Source of the DNA: Rhodospirillaceae bacterium
Lineage (GTDB): Bacteria > Pseudomonadota > Alphaproteobacteria > Rhodospirillales > Rhodospirillaceae
Assembly: GCA_016937315.1 (NCBI GenBank)
Contig: JAFGWD010000036.1
Span: 1-9,294 of the forward strand
Reading direction: 5' to 3'
DNA: 9,294 nucleotides
The number at the start of each line of letters is the position of its first letter. Position 1 is the first letter of the stretch. The notes beneath the pieces were generated by a model, which saw only the letters and a list, made by a program, of their open reading frames with translations, was not told the DNA's origin and ran no database searches. Made by a program: the position numbers and the translations under genes. Of the stretch, positions 1 through 6,291 are shown piece by piece.

Positions 1-125
1 CACCCGAACAGCCCCAGGCCGAACACGGTGGCAGGGGTCAGGGCAATCATCACCCAGGACATGATCATCGGTGTCGAACGCCCCGCGTGGGCGAAAGGAC
101 CGGCGACGAAGGGACGCGAGATCAT
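1..125 (-). CDS. rnfD: RnfD, N-terminal fragment (runs off the window)
   Basis: RnfD is an integral membrane subunit of the Rnf complex that carries covalently bound FMN and takes part in ion-coupled electron transfer from NADH to ferredoxin. Only the first 41 codons are present. The fragment begins MISRPFVAGPFAHAGR and continues into a hydrophobic stretch with ALTPATVFGLGLFG, which matches the usual RnfD start: a short cytoplasmic SP(F/Y)-(A/T)H segment followed by the first membrane helix. The ATG at 125-123 overlaps the rnfC stop codon (ATGA), so it is probably translationally coupled to rnfC. Its place after rnfC fits the rnfABCDGE order. The FMN-binding threonine lies outside the window. 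The family call rests on this short stretch plus position in the operon. Confidence 0.85.
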   Translation of the reverse strand, partial: MISRPFVAGPFAHAGRSTPMIMSWVMIALTPATVFGLGLFG

Positions 126-1588
126 TGGTCGGCGGCTCCTTGGGCGGTGGCGCGGGCCTTCGCGGCTGCGGCCTTTTTCTTTTCCATGAGGGCGCGGCGC
201 TCGGCAGCGAGTTTTTCCTGTCGGATGGCTTTTTGTTGCGCCAAACGTTTGGCTTCTTCGTTGCGCTGTTGGGCGCGTTGCTCGGCCCCGATGTGGCCCT
301 TTGCGTAGTGGAAGATCTGCACCAGGGGCAAGCGTGAGGGACAGGCGTAAGCACAACTGCCGCAACCGATGCAGTCCATCAATCCGGCACTGACCGCCGC
401 GTCGAAGTTGCCGTTGCGGATGTTGGCGGCGATTTCCAGGGGAAGCAGGCCGCACGGGCAAGCCGTGACGCAGGTGCCACAGCGCAAACAGGCGTGGGCG
501 GGGCCGCGTTTCGTGTCTGCGGGAACCAGGGCGAGAATGCCGTTCATGCCTTTGACGGTGGGGATATCGGTGGAGCGCAAGGGCTGCCCCATCATCGGCC
601 CGCCGGAGAGGATTTCTTGTGGTTCCTGAGTAAAACCGCCGCAAAAGGCGATGAGGTCGGCAATCGGCGTTCCCAGGGCGACCTTCAGGTTCATGGGGGT
701 GGCAATGGCACCGCCAGAAACCGTTAAGATGCGGGAGACCAAAGGCCGCCCACGTTTGACCGCGTCATAGACAGCGAAGGCAGTGGCAATATTGTGAACC
801 ACGACGCCGATGTCGGCGGTCAGGGCGCGGGCCGGAGTTTCCAGGCCGGTCAGGGTATGGACCAGATGTTTTTCTGATCCCATGGGATAGCGTGTCGGCA
901 CTTGAGCTACGTCGATATCGGGGTATGTGGCGACGGCGGCGATCATCGCTTCCGTGGCTTCGGGCTTGTTGCTTTCAATGGCGATCAGGGTTCGGGATAC
1001 GCCCAAGGCACGTGCCATCAGGGCGACGCCGGCCACGACCTCTTCTGTGTGCTCGCGCATTAAGCGATCATCACAGGTCAGGAAGGGTTCGCATTCCGCG
1101 CCATTCATCACCAAGGTGGTCAGGTTATGGCGTTCCCGTAGGTTCAGTTTGACCGCAGAGGGGAAGGTTGCTCCCCCCAGGCCGACAATGCCAGCTTCGG
1201 CGACACGCTTGGCAATATCTTCGGGCGCGGCGTCATCGGGCAGGGTCGGCATTGGGTCGGTCCACTCGTCCTTGCCATCGGGAACCAGGGTAATGGCAAG
1301 GCCTTTCAGACCAGAGGCATGGGGAACCGGCGTGGGGCCAATGGCTTCGATGGTGCCGGAGGTTGAGGCATGGATGGCGGCGGACACCGGGCCAGCAGCG
1401 ACGGCGACCACTTGGCCTTTCAGAACGGAGTCGCCAACCTTGACAATGGCTCGTGCTGGAGCGCCGATATGTTGCTGTAGCGGCAGGAATAACCGTGCGC
1501 TCAAGGGGGCCGCGACGACGGTTTTTTCCTTGGTGGCGTCTTTGCGTTCATTGGGGTGGACGCCGCCCCGGATGCGAAACAGCTTCAT
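122..1588 (-). CDS. rnfC: RnfC, NADH-oxidising iron-sulfur subunit of the Rnf complex
   Basis: RnfC is the peripheral, cytoplasm-facing subunit that takes electrons from NADH through FMN and passes them on through iron-sulfur clusters. The product is 488 aa and begins MKLFRIRGGVHP, a typical RnfC start. A biotinyl/lipoyl-like segment (about 25-100) contains VKVGDSVLKGQ. A glycine-rich nucleotide/FMN-binding stretch (GIVGLGGATFPSAVKL, 133-148) is followed by NGAECEPFLTCDD (162-174), shared with complex I NuoF-type proteins. Two [4Fe-4S] ferredoxin motifs use C367/C370/C373/C377 and C406/C409/C412/C416. The tail from about 430 is rich in Ala, Lys, Glu, Arg and Gln, probably helical or coiled-coil, as in several proteobacterial RnfC proteins. 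The frame stays open 72 codons upstream, but that part lies inside rnfB. The chosen ATG (1588-1586) overlaps the rnfB stop and gives the conserved N-terminus. Confidence 0.96.
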   Translation of the reverse strand: MKLFRIRGGVHPNERKDATKEKTVVAAPLSARLFLPLQQHIGAPARAIVKVGDSVLKGQVVAVAAGPVSAAIHASTSGTIEAIGPTPVPHASGLKGLAITLVPDGKDEWTDPMPTLPDDAAPEDIAKRVAEAGIVGLGGATFPSAVKLNLRERHNLTTLVMNGAECEPFLTCDDRLMREHTEEVVAGVALMARALGVSRTLIAIESNKPEATEAMIAAVATYPDIDVAQVPTRYPMGSEKHLVHTLTGLETPARALTADIGVVVHNIATAFAVYDAVKRGRPLVSRILTVSGGAIATPMNLKVALGTPIADLIAFCGGFTQEPQEILSGGPMMGQPLRSTDIPTVKGMNGILALVPADTKRGPAHACLRCGTCVTACPCGLLPLEIAANIRNGNFDAAVSAGLMDCIGCGSCAYACPSRLPLVQIFHYAKGHIGAEQRAQQRNEEAKRLAQQKAIRQEKLAAERRALMEKKKAAAAKARATAQGAADQ

Positions 1589-2148
1589 TGTGACAGCACT
1601 CCGTTCCCGGATTTCGGTGTTCGTCCTTCTCCGGGTTTCGGCCAATACCAGGATTGCAAGGTGACGGGGATTGGTTCCAAGTGGATTCCGTGGGCGGGGC
1701 AGGCCGCGACGCATGCGCCACAGCCGGTGCAGGCCTCTTGGATCACGCCGTGAATTTGCTTTGCGGCACCGATTATGGCATCGGTCGGACAGGTGCGGGC
1801 GCACTTGGTGCAGCCAATGCAGACCGTTTCATCAACGTGGGCGACCATCGGTCCACTGTCGGACATGCCGGATAAATCCACGGACAGACACAGCTTCTCC
1901 GCTAGGGCATGCGCGACAGCGCGGCCACCGGGTGGGCAGACGGTCACCGGCGCTTCGCCTTTGGCGATTGCTGCCGCTGCGGCAGCGCAGCCAGGATAAC
2001 CGCATTGGCCGCAGTTCTGGCCGGGCAGAATCTTTTCGATTTCGCCCTCCAGCGGGCTGGACTCGACGTGCAGCCGTTTCGCGGCAAGGCCTAGAAAGAC
2101 GCCTAACCCGCCGCCTAAGGCTGTTAAACCGACAATAGCTTCCAGCAT
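1585..2148 (-). CDS. rnfB: RnfB, ferredoxin-like polycluster subunit of the Rnf complex
   Basis: RnfB is a membrane-anchored iron-sulfur protein that relays electrons within the Rnf complex, probably towards ferredoxin. The 187-aa product has one N-terminal membrane helix (about 3-23, LEAIVGLTALGGGLGVFLGLA). A four-cysteine Fe-S domain follows (C46, C49, C54, C71; ILPGQNCGQCGYPGC). Two [4Fe-4S] motifs use C110/C113/C116/C120 (CIGCTKCARTCP) and C140/C143/C146/C150 (CTGCGACVAACP). Every expected cluster ligand is present. An open frame extends 50 codons upstream into rnfA, but the ATG at 2148-2146 is preceded by a G-rich Shine-Dalgarno (AAGGGGGGG) and gives the family's membrane-anchor start. 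It ends with an ATGA overlap with rnfC. RnfB proteins often have longer C-terminal parts; this one is at the short end. Confidence 0.96.
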   Translation of the reverse strand: MLEAIVGLTALGGGLGVFLGLAAKRLHVESSPLEGEIEKILPGQNCGQCGYPGCAAAAAAIAKGEAPVTVCPPGGRAVAHALAEKLCLSVDLSGMSDSGPMVAHVDETVCIGCTKCARTCPTDAIIGAAKQIHGVIQEACTGCGACVAACPAHGIHLEPIPVTLQSWYWPKPGEGRTPKSGNGVLSQ

Positions 2149-2161
2149 GATGCCCCCCCTT

Positions 2162-2179
2162 AAGGCCTCTTGCGGCCTT
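2162..2179 (-). other. Small hairpin in the rnfA-rnfB gap
   Basis: AAGGCC (2162-2167) and GGCCTT (2174-2179) form a perfect 6-bp inverted repeat with a 6-nt loop. It fills most of the 31-bp gap between the rnfA stop and the rnfB start and abuts the rnfB ribosome-binding site. No U-run follows on the minus strand, only a G-run, so it is unlikely to be a terminator. It could be an mRNA-processing or stability structure, or could limit access to the rnfB start. It may also be chance. Confidence 0.4.
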
Positions 2180-2761
2180 TTACTGCGCGACCAGTCCGGC
2201 AAAGCCCATGAATGCCATGGACAACAGACCGGCGGTAATGAAACTGACCGGTGCGCCACCAAAGGCTCGCGGAACTTGGGACAATGCAAGGCGTTCACGA
2301 AGACCCGCGAACAAAACCATGACTAAGGTAAAGCCCGCAGCTGAACCGAAACCATAAAGGACGCTTTGCACGAAACCGTGGTCTTCCTGGATGTTCAACA
2401 GGGCGACACCAAGAACCGCACAGTTGGTGGTGATTAAGGGCAGAAAAATGCCCAGAACCTGGTAGAGCGTGGGCGAAATTTTCTTAATCACCATTTCCGT
2501 GAACTGCACCACGGCGGCGATCACCAGGATGAAGGTCATGATGCGTAGGTAGGCAATATCCAGAGGCTGCAAGAGCGCGTGTTCCAGAACCCATCCGGCA
2601 GCGGTGGCCAGAGTGAGCACGAAGGTGGTCGCCATTCCCATGCCCAGAGCGGTGTCTACCTTGTTCGATACCCCCATGAAGGGACACAAACCCAGGAATT
2701 TCACCAGCACGACATTGTTCACCAGAACCGTGCCAAGGATGAGAAACAGATACTCGGTCAT
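2180..2761 (-). CDS. rnfA: RnfA, integral membrane subunit of the Rnf complex
   Basis: RnfA is one of the paired, oppositely oriented six-helix membrane subunits (RnfA/RnfE, related to NqrE/NqrD). Together they hold an intramembrane iron-sulfur centre and help couple electron flow to ion movement. The product is 193 aa, the same length as E. coli RsxA. It begins MTEYLFLILGTVLVNNVVLVKFLGL, a near-canonical start, and is hydrophobic throughout with about six predicted membrane segments. C26 (LGLCPFMG) and C114 (TTNCAVLGVA) match the conserved cysteines of the cluster. An ATG 24 bp upstream is in frame but lies between promoter and ribosome-binding site. The ATG at 2761-2759 has an AAGGGTAGG Shine-Dalgarno and gives the conserved N-terminus. 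It is the first gene of the operon and faces the putative NifA-dependent promoter. Confidence 0.97.
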   Translation of the reverse strand: MTEYLFLILGTVLVNNVVLVKFLGLCPFMGVSNKVDTALGMGMATTFVLTLATAAGWVLEHALLQPLDIAYLRIMTFILVIAAVVQFTEMVIKKISPTLYQVLGIFLPLITTNCAVLGVALLNIQEDHGFVQSVLYGFGSAAGFTLVMVLFAGLRERLALSQVPRAFGGAPVSFITAGLLSMAFMGFAGLVAQ

Positions 2762-2797
2762 TTTGCCTACCCTTACCGCGCCCATTGCTGCGTTGTT

Positions 2798-2813
2798 TGC
2801 ATGTCCCGTACCA
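2798..2813 (-). promoter_or_regulatory. Putative sigma-54 (-24/-12) promoter for the rnf operon
   Basis: The minus strand reads TGGTACGGGACATGCA, against the consensus TGGCACG-N4-TTGCA. The invariant GG and GC are separated by exactly 10 nt and the element differs at two positions only. It predicts transcription starting near 2787, leaving about 25 nt of leader containing the rnfA ribosome-binding site. It was found by eye. The NifA-type activator site at 2892-2907 lies about 112 bp upstream of the predicted start, a usual distance. Sigma-54/NifA control of rnf is known in other diazotrophs; here it is inferred. Confidence 0.72.
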
Positions 2814-2891
2814 ACTTAACCCTCGGCAGGGAAATGCCTGGGAAAGTGGCAGTGACGCTTGCAATCCGGGCAATCCCCCTGGTGCCGACCT

Positions 2892-2907
2892 TGTCGTGAA
2901 AGTGACA
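2892..2907. promoter_or_regulatory. NifA upstream activator sequence (UAS)
   Basis: TGTCGTGAAAGTGACA is a perfect TGT-N10-ACA match, the consensus binding site for NifA dimers. The motif reads the same on both strands. Its centre lies about 112 bp upstream of the predicted rnf start and about 119 bp upstream of the predicted nifL start, so one site could serve both promoters. Checking every TGT in 2762-3040 gave no second perfect copy. A TGT-N10-ACA arises by chance about once per 4 kb, so support comes mainly from its position between two sigma-54-like promoters. Confidence 0.72.
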
Positions 2908-2983
2908 CAACAGGGTGGCAGGGGCAAAACATGTCATAAAACAGAACGGTTTTCCAAGCGTTTCTGACGGATTTTGCGACAAG

Positions 2984-3001
2984 TATATGCTTGGGCATAT
3001 A
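2984..3001. repeat. 7-bp inverted repeat overlapping the nifL -24 element
   Basis: TATATGC (2984-2990) and GCATATA (2995-3001) form a perfect inverted repeat with a 4-nt spacer (TTGG). The right arm shares its bases with the -24 half of the putative nifL sigma-54 promoter. It could be an operator where a repressor would block sigma-54 binding. It could also be an incidental effect of an A+T-rich promoter. No regulator family is recognised from the sequence. Confidence 0.35.
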
Positions 3002-3008
3002 TCTTGCG
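2993..3008 (+). promoter_or_regulatory. Putative sigma-54 (-24/-12) promoter for nifLA
   Basis: GGGCATATATCTTGCG fits the extended consensus TGGCAYR-N4-TTGCW except at its first and last positions. GG and GC are spaced by exactly 10 nt and the -12 TTGC is perfect. The predicted transcription start is near 3019, about 22 nt before the chosen nifL ATG and upstream of its Shine-Dalgarno. Only a start codon at or after 3041 fits this promoter. nifLA is sigma-54/NtrC-driven in Klebsiella. With the NifA-type site upstream, autoactivation is the inference here. Confidence 0.7.
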
Positions 3009-3028
3009 AGTGTGTTCCCGAATTTGAT

Positions 3029-3034
3029 GAGGGA
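3029..3034 (+). promoter_or_regulatory. Ribosome-binding site that fixes the nifL start
   Basis: GAGGGA lies 6 nt before the ATG at 3041. The frame is open back to an ATG at 2915, but that codon has no comparable site and lies upstream of the putative promoter, which argues for starting at 3041. Confidence 0.7.
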
Positions 3035-3040
3035 TCACGC

Positions 3041-4687
3041 ATGCCGCATGACAAAGCCAAAGCAGGGACGATGCCCACTCAAAAACCGAGGGACTCGGCC
3101 CATTCATTGGGGGTTGAAGGGGCTTTCGTCAAGGGGGAGGAGGCTCTCGGGCGGGCTGCAAATCCCACATGCCCAAACCTACCCCAAGGACTATTTTTCG
3201 ATGCGGTGGAATCCTTGGTTTCTGGAATTTCGGTGGCTGACTCCACCGGAAAGATCCTCTATGTCAACCCAGCATTTCAACAGATTACGGGATATGCAGC
3301 CCATGATGTTGTTGGCCGCAACCACAGTCTGTTGTCCAATAAAAAGACCCCGGCTCGAGTCTATGACGACATGTGGCACACCATCGTGGCGGGGAAAGTC
3401 TGGACCGGGCGCTTACTCAACCGTCGCAAGGATGGGACGCCGTATCTGGCCGACCTGAAAGTGGTTCCGGTGCCGGGTGGAGGCGACTCGCCGACGCATT
3501 TTCTCGGCATTCAACGTGATGTTTCCACGGAAATGGGTCTGGAACGCCACGTCGCGGCGCAAAAGGCGCTGATTGAAAACATTATTGATGTGGCGCCAGT
3601 GGTGATGGCGTTGTTGAACGAGCACGGCAAGGTGCTGATCGACAACCACGCCTATAAAATTTTGATGGCCGATATGGACGGACAAGAACCGGCCTGGGCG
3701 TTTCTGAAGGCGGTATCCGGTGACGAGGCGTCGCAGTTCTTGTTGGAGCGTCGGGAATGCGACAGCGCCGAGGTCAAAATAGAGGTCGGTCGGCGTTTGG
3801 GGCCGCGCTGGTTTACCTGCTCTGGGTTGTGGATTGACGTTGCCCGTGCCGATGTGGACAGTTTTTATGAACCCAGTCCGAGGCGTGCCCTGTTGTTGGT
3901 TTGCTTGGACGTGACCGCCCGCATGCGTGCCTTTCAACAAGCTAAGACCTCGGCGATTCGCGCTCTGACCGCTGAAATTCAACAGGCACAAGGGATGCGC
4001 GAAGTTCTGCAAGGCGCGGTCTATCAGTTGCAAGGGCCGTTGAATATGCTGGATGCGGTGACCGCGATGATGGAACGTGGCGGTGGCATCAATCCGGCCC
4101 TTGCCTCCGTTCTTTCCGATGTGCAGTCGGCAGGAACCGAGACCTTGACGCGTCTGCGCGAAAGTGTGCCACAGTGTTTGGCCGAGCCGGTTTTGCCCTT
4201 GAATATCAACGAACTGGTGCGAGAGGTCATGGACTTCAGCATTGACCGTGTGCTGGCCGAAGGGGTGGCGCTGTCCTGGTTGCCGACCTCGATTTTGCCT
4301 GCAGTTAGTGGTCGTGCCGGGCAACTCCGCACCTTGATCAAGGTGTTGTTGGATAATGCGGTGGATGCTGTGGCGGAACCCGGTGTCGTGACGCGTGGGG
4401 TTGTCATCGAAACCCGGCGAACGGCGGGCGGTGGTGTCGAAGTGGTGATCAGCGATTCCGGCTTCGGCGTGGATGCGTCCGACAAGGCCCGTATCTTCGA
4501 GCCGTTTTTCAGTGCCTGGAAACGCTGGCGCGGACGTCCCGGTATGGGGCTGGCTATCGCACAGAACATTTTGACCGAACACGGTGGCACCGTTGCGGTG
4601 CAAACCACCGGGGAAGGTGGGTGTCGCATGGTTGTGGGCTTGCCTGCCGAAGATGAGGCAATCATCACACGGGGGGACGGAGTCTGA
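3041..4687 (+). CDS. nifL: NifL, redox- and nitrogen-responsive anti-activator of NifA
   Basis: NifL binds NifA and blocks its activity when oxygen or fixed nitrogen is present; it senses redox state through FAD and energy state through ADP. The product is 548 aa from the chosen ATG (A. vinelandii NifL is about 519). PAS1 (about 49-168) carries the NifL flavin-domain pattern KILYVNPAFQQITGY, LLSNKKTPARVYDDMW and LLNRRKDGTPYLADLKV. PAS2 spans about 173-293. A central helical H-box-like region has QLQGPLN (329-335), with Tyr328 where A. vinelandii NifL has His305. A C-terminal GHKL nucleotide-binding domain (about 383-536) has an N-box (LLDNAVDAV), DSGFGVD, FEPFFS and GMGLAIAQ. Lack of the histidine fits a non-kinase sensor. 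In PAS1, His95 replaces the Glu70 of A. vinelandii NifL, while the Ser39 equivalent (Ser64) is kept. The gene overlaps nifA by TGATG. Alignment to A. vinelandii NifL is from memory. Confidence 0.94.
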   Translation: MPHDKAKAGTMPTQKPRDSAHSLGVEGAFVKGEEALGRAANPTCPNLPQGLFFDAVESLVSGISVADSTGKILYVNPAFQQITGYAAHDVVGRNHSLLSNKKTPARVYDDMWHTIVAGKVWTGRLLNRRKDGTPYLADLKVVPVPGGGDSPTHFLGIQRDVSTEMGLERHVAAQKALIENIIDVAPVVMALLNEHGKVLIDNHAYKILMADMDGQEPAWAFLKAVSGDEASQFLLERRECDSAEVKIEVGRRLGPRWFTCSGLWIDVARADVDSFYEPSPRRALLLVCLDVTARMRAFQQAKTSAIRALTAEIQQAQGMREVLQGAVYQLQGPLNMLDAVTAMMERGGGINPALASVLSDVQSAGTETLTRLRESVPQCLAEPVLPLNINELVREVMDFSIDRVLAEGVALSWLPTSILPAVSGRAGQLRTLIKVLLDNAVDAVAEPGVVTRGVVIETRRTAGGGVEVVISDSGFGVDASDKARIFEPFFSAWKRWRGRPGMGLAIAQNILTEHGGTVAVQTTGEGGCRMVVGLPAEDEAIITRGDGV

Positions 4688-6291
4688 TGTCCAATTCCCG
4701 ATTGCCCCGAAGTGGCGTGTTGGATCGTGGTGCTCTGATCGAAACCGAACTGGAAATCCTGTTCGCGGTGAGTCGGGTGCTGAGCCTTTCGCACGATCTG
4801 CCGGAAACGTTTAGCGAGGTGCTCAACCTGTTGCACGATCAGGGGGCGTATGCTCACGGGTTCATCGCGCTGAAAGACGATACGACGGGAGAGCTTCATG
4901 TGCGTGCAGCGCACCGCGATATTTCCGGATCCCCCAACGCGGTGCGTTACAAGCCCGGCGAGGGGGTTATCGGTGTCATTGTGTCCAGTGGTGAAACCAC
5001 GTTGCTGCCACGTATTGCCGATGAGCCGTTGTTCTTGCACCGTTTGCAGGCCTTCGATCCTGAGTTACCGTTCATTGGTTCTCCTATCCTGGGGGAGGGA
5101 GAGGAAATTGCCGGTGTTCTGGCGGCACAGCCGCCGCCGGAACGGGCTCTGTTGGGGGAACGCTCCCGTTTCATGGAAATGGTTGCCAACCTGATCTCTC
5201 AAAGTGTCCGGCTGAATCGCCGTGTGCGGGAAGAACAGCAAGAAATCAAGGATGAGCGCGATACTCTGCGCCGTCGGGTGCGTAGTCAGCATGGTTTTGA
5301 TACCATCGTCGGCCACACGCCGGTGATGCGTCAGGTGTTTGAACAGGTGCGCTTGGTTTCAAAATGGAACACCACGGTTTTGTTGCGTGGCGAATCAGGA
5401 ACTGGCAAGGAATTGATTGCCAATGCCATTCATTACAATTCGCCGCGTGCGTCGTCTTCGTTCGTTAAACTGAACTGTGCGGCACTGCCGGAAAACCTGT
5501 TGGAATCCGAGATGTTCGGCCACGAAAAAGGGGCCTTTACCGGTGCTATGGCACAGCGCAAGGGGCGTTTTGAACTGGCCGATGGTGGCACGTTGTTTCT
5601 GGATGAAATTGGTGAGATTTCCGGCCTTTTTCAAAGCAAACTGTTGCGGGTGTTGCAGGAAGGCGAGTTCGAGCGGGTCGGAGGTGCCGATACCATCCGC
5701 GTCGATGTGCGTGTGATTGCTGCCACCAACCGTGATCTGGAGGGCGCGGTTGCTGAGGGCAGTTTCCGCGAGGATTTGTATTATCGCCTCAATGTCATGC
5801 CGATTCGCACGCCGCCGTTGCGCGAACGGGTGGAGGATATTCCCGACCTTGCCCGTTTCATGGTCGAGAAAATTGCCCGCGCTCAAAATCGCAAGCTGTC
5901 CATCGACGATGAGGCGATTCGTCTGTTGCTGCGACACCGCTGGCCTGGCAACGTCCGTGAGTTGGAAAACAGCCTGGAACGCGCCGCGATTATGTCGGAA
6001 ACCGGCACCATTGATGAACGTGCGGTGATCTTGGCAGGGTTGCAAGATCGCATGGTCTCCAGCCCCGGTCTTGATGCGCCACCACCGCCTGCTTTTGCGC
6101 GTCCAGGGGCTCCGGCAGCGATGTCGCCGGTGGTTTTGGACGATCCAGACTTGGGGGAGCGTGAGCGTGTGATTGCCGCTTTGGAACGGGCTGGATGGGT
6201 TCAGGCGAAGGCGGCGCGGCTGCTCAATATGACGCCGCGCCAAATCGCGTATCGTATCCAGACCCTCGGCATCAACGTGAAGCAGTTTTGA
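4687..6291 (+). CDS. nifA: NifA, sigma-54-dependent activator of nitrogen-fixation genes
   Basis: NifA binds upstream activator sites and uses ATP hydrolysis to open sigma-54 promoters. The 534-aa product has an N-terminal GAF domain (about 20-175) and a charged, probably coiled-coil linker (about 176-204). The AAA+ domain (about 206-440) has Walker A GESGTGKE (235-242), the sigma-54-contact loop GAFTGA (282-287), Walker B GGTLFLDE (300-307), ATNRD (346-350), FREDLYYRLN with candidate arginine fingers (360-369) and WPGNVREL (419-426). A Pro/Ala-rich linker (about 463-478) precedes a Fis-type helix-turn-helix, QAKAARLLNMTPRQIAYRI (506-524), characteristic of NifA. Its only cysteine is C264. 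The linker cysteines of oxygen-sensitive NifA proteins are absent, as in NifL-partnered NifA. The ATG overlaps the nifL stop (TGATG), with GGAG just upstream, so synthesis is probably coupled to NifL. Confidence 0.97.
   Translation: MSNSRLPRSGVLDRGALIETELEILFAVSRVLSLSHDLPETFSEVLNLLHDQGAYAHGFIALKDDTTGELHVRAAHRDISGSPNAVRYKPGEGVIGVIVSSGETTLLPRIADEPLFLHRLQAFDPELPFIGSPILGEGEEIAGVLAAQPPPERALLGERSRFMEMVANLISQSVRLNRRVREEQQEIKDERDTLRRRVRSQHGFDTIVGHTPVMRQVFEQVRLVSKWNTTVLLRGESGTGKELIANAIHYNSPRASSSFVKLNCAALPENLLESEMFGHEKGAFTGAMAQRKGRFELADGGTLFLDEIGEISGLFQSKLLRVLQEGEFERVGGADTIRVDVRVIAATNRDLEGAVAEGSFREDLYYRLNVMPIRTPPLRERVEDIPDLARFMVEKIARAQNRKLSIDDEAIRLLLRHRWPGNVRELENSLERAAIMSETGTIDERAVILAGLQDRMVSSPGLDAPPPPAFARPGAPAAMSPVVLDDPDLGERERVIAALERAGWVQAKAARLLNMTPRQIAYRIQTLGINVKQF

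Noticed and set aside
927..1664. Open frame of 245 codons on the plus strand opposite rnfC
   Set aside because: It is a shadow of the well-supported rnfC, with no recognisable domains and no operon context.
2847..2863. Plus-strand TGGCAG...TTGCA resembling a second sigma-54 promoter
   Set aside because: GG and GC are 11 nt apart rather than 10, and it would lie upstream of the NifA site relative to nifL; the spacing is normally strict.
2870..2888. Minus-strand CGGCAC...TTGCC resembling a sigma-54 promoter for rnf
   Set aside because: GG to GC spacing is 13 nt, far off the required 10; the element at 2798-2813 has correct spacing and position.
3025..3039. FNR-like half-sites around the nifL ribosome-binding site (TTGAT...ATCA)
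   Set aside because: The spacing is 5 nt instead of 4 and the second half lacks the final AA; it overlaps the ribosome-binding site and is best explained by it.
2915..3040. Upstream in-frame ATG at 2915 that would lengthen NifL by 42 residues
   Set aside because: It lacks a comparable ribosome-binding site, lies upstream of the putative sigma-54 promoter, and adds residues unlike any NifL N-terminus; the ATG at 3041 has GAGGGA at good spacing.
3413..4603. Long open frame (396 codons) antisense to nifL, and similar ones antisense to nifA
   Set aside because: The translations resemble no family and are rich in His, Gln, Arg and Pro as expected of reverse-frame shadows; nifL and nifA are clearly the coding strands.
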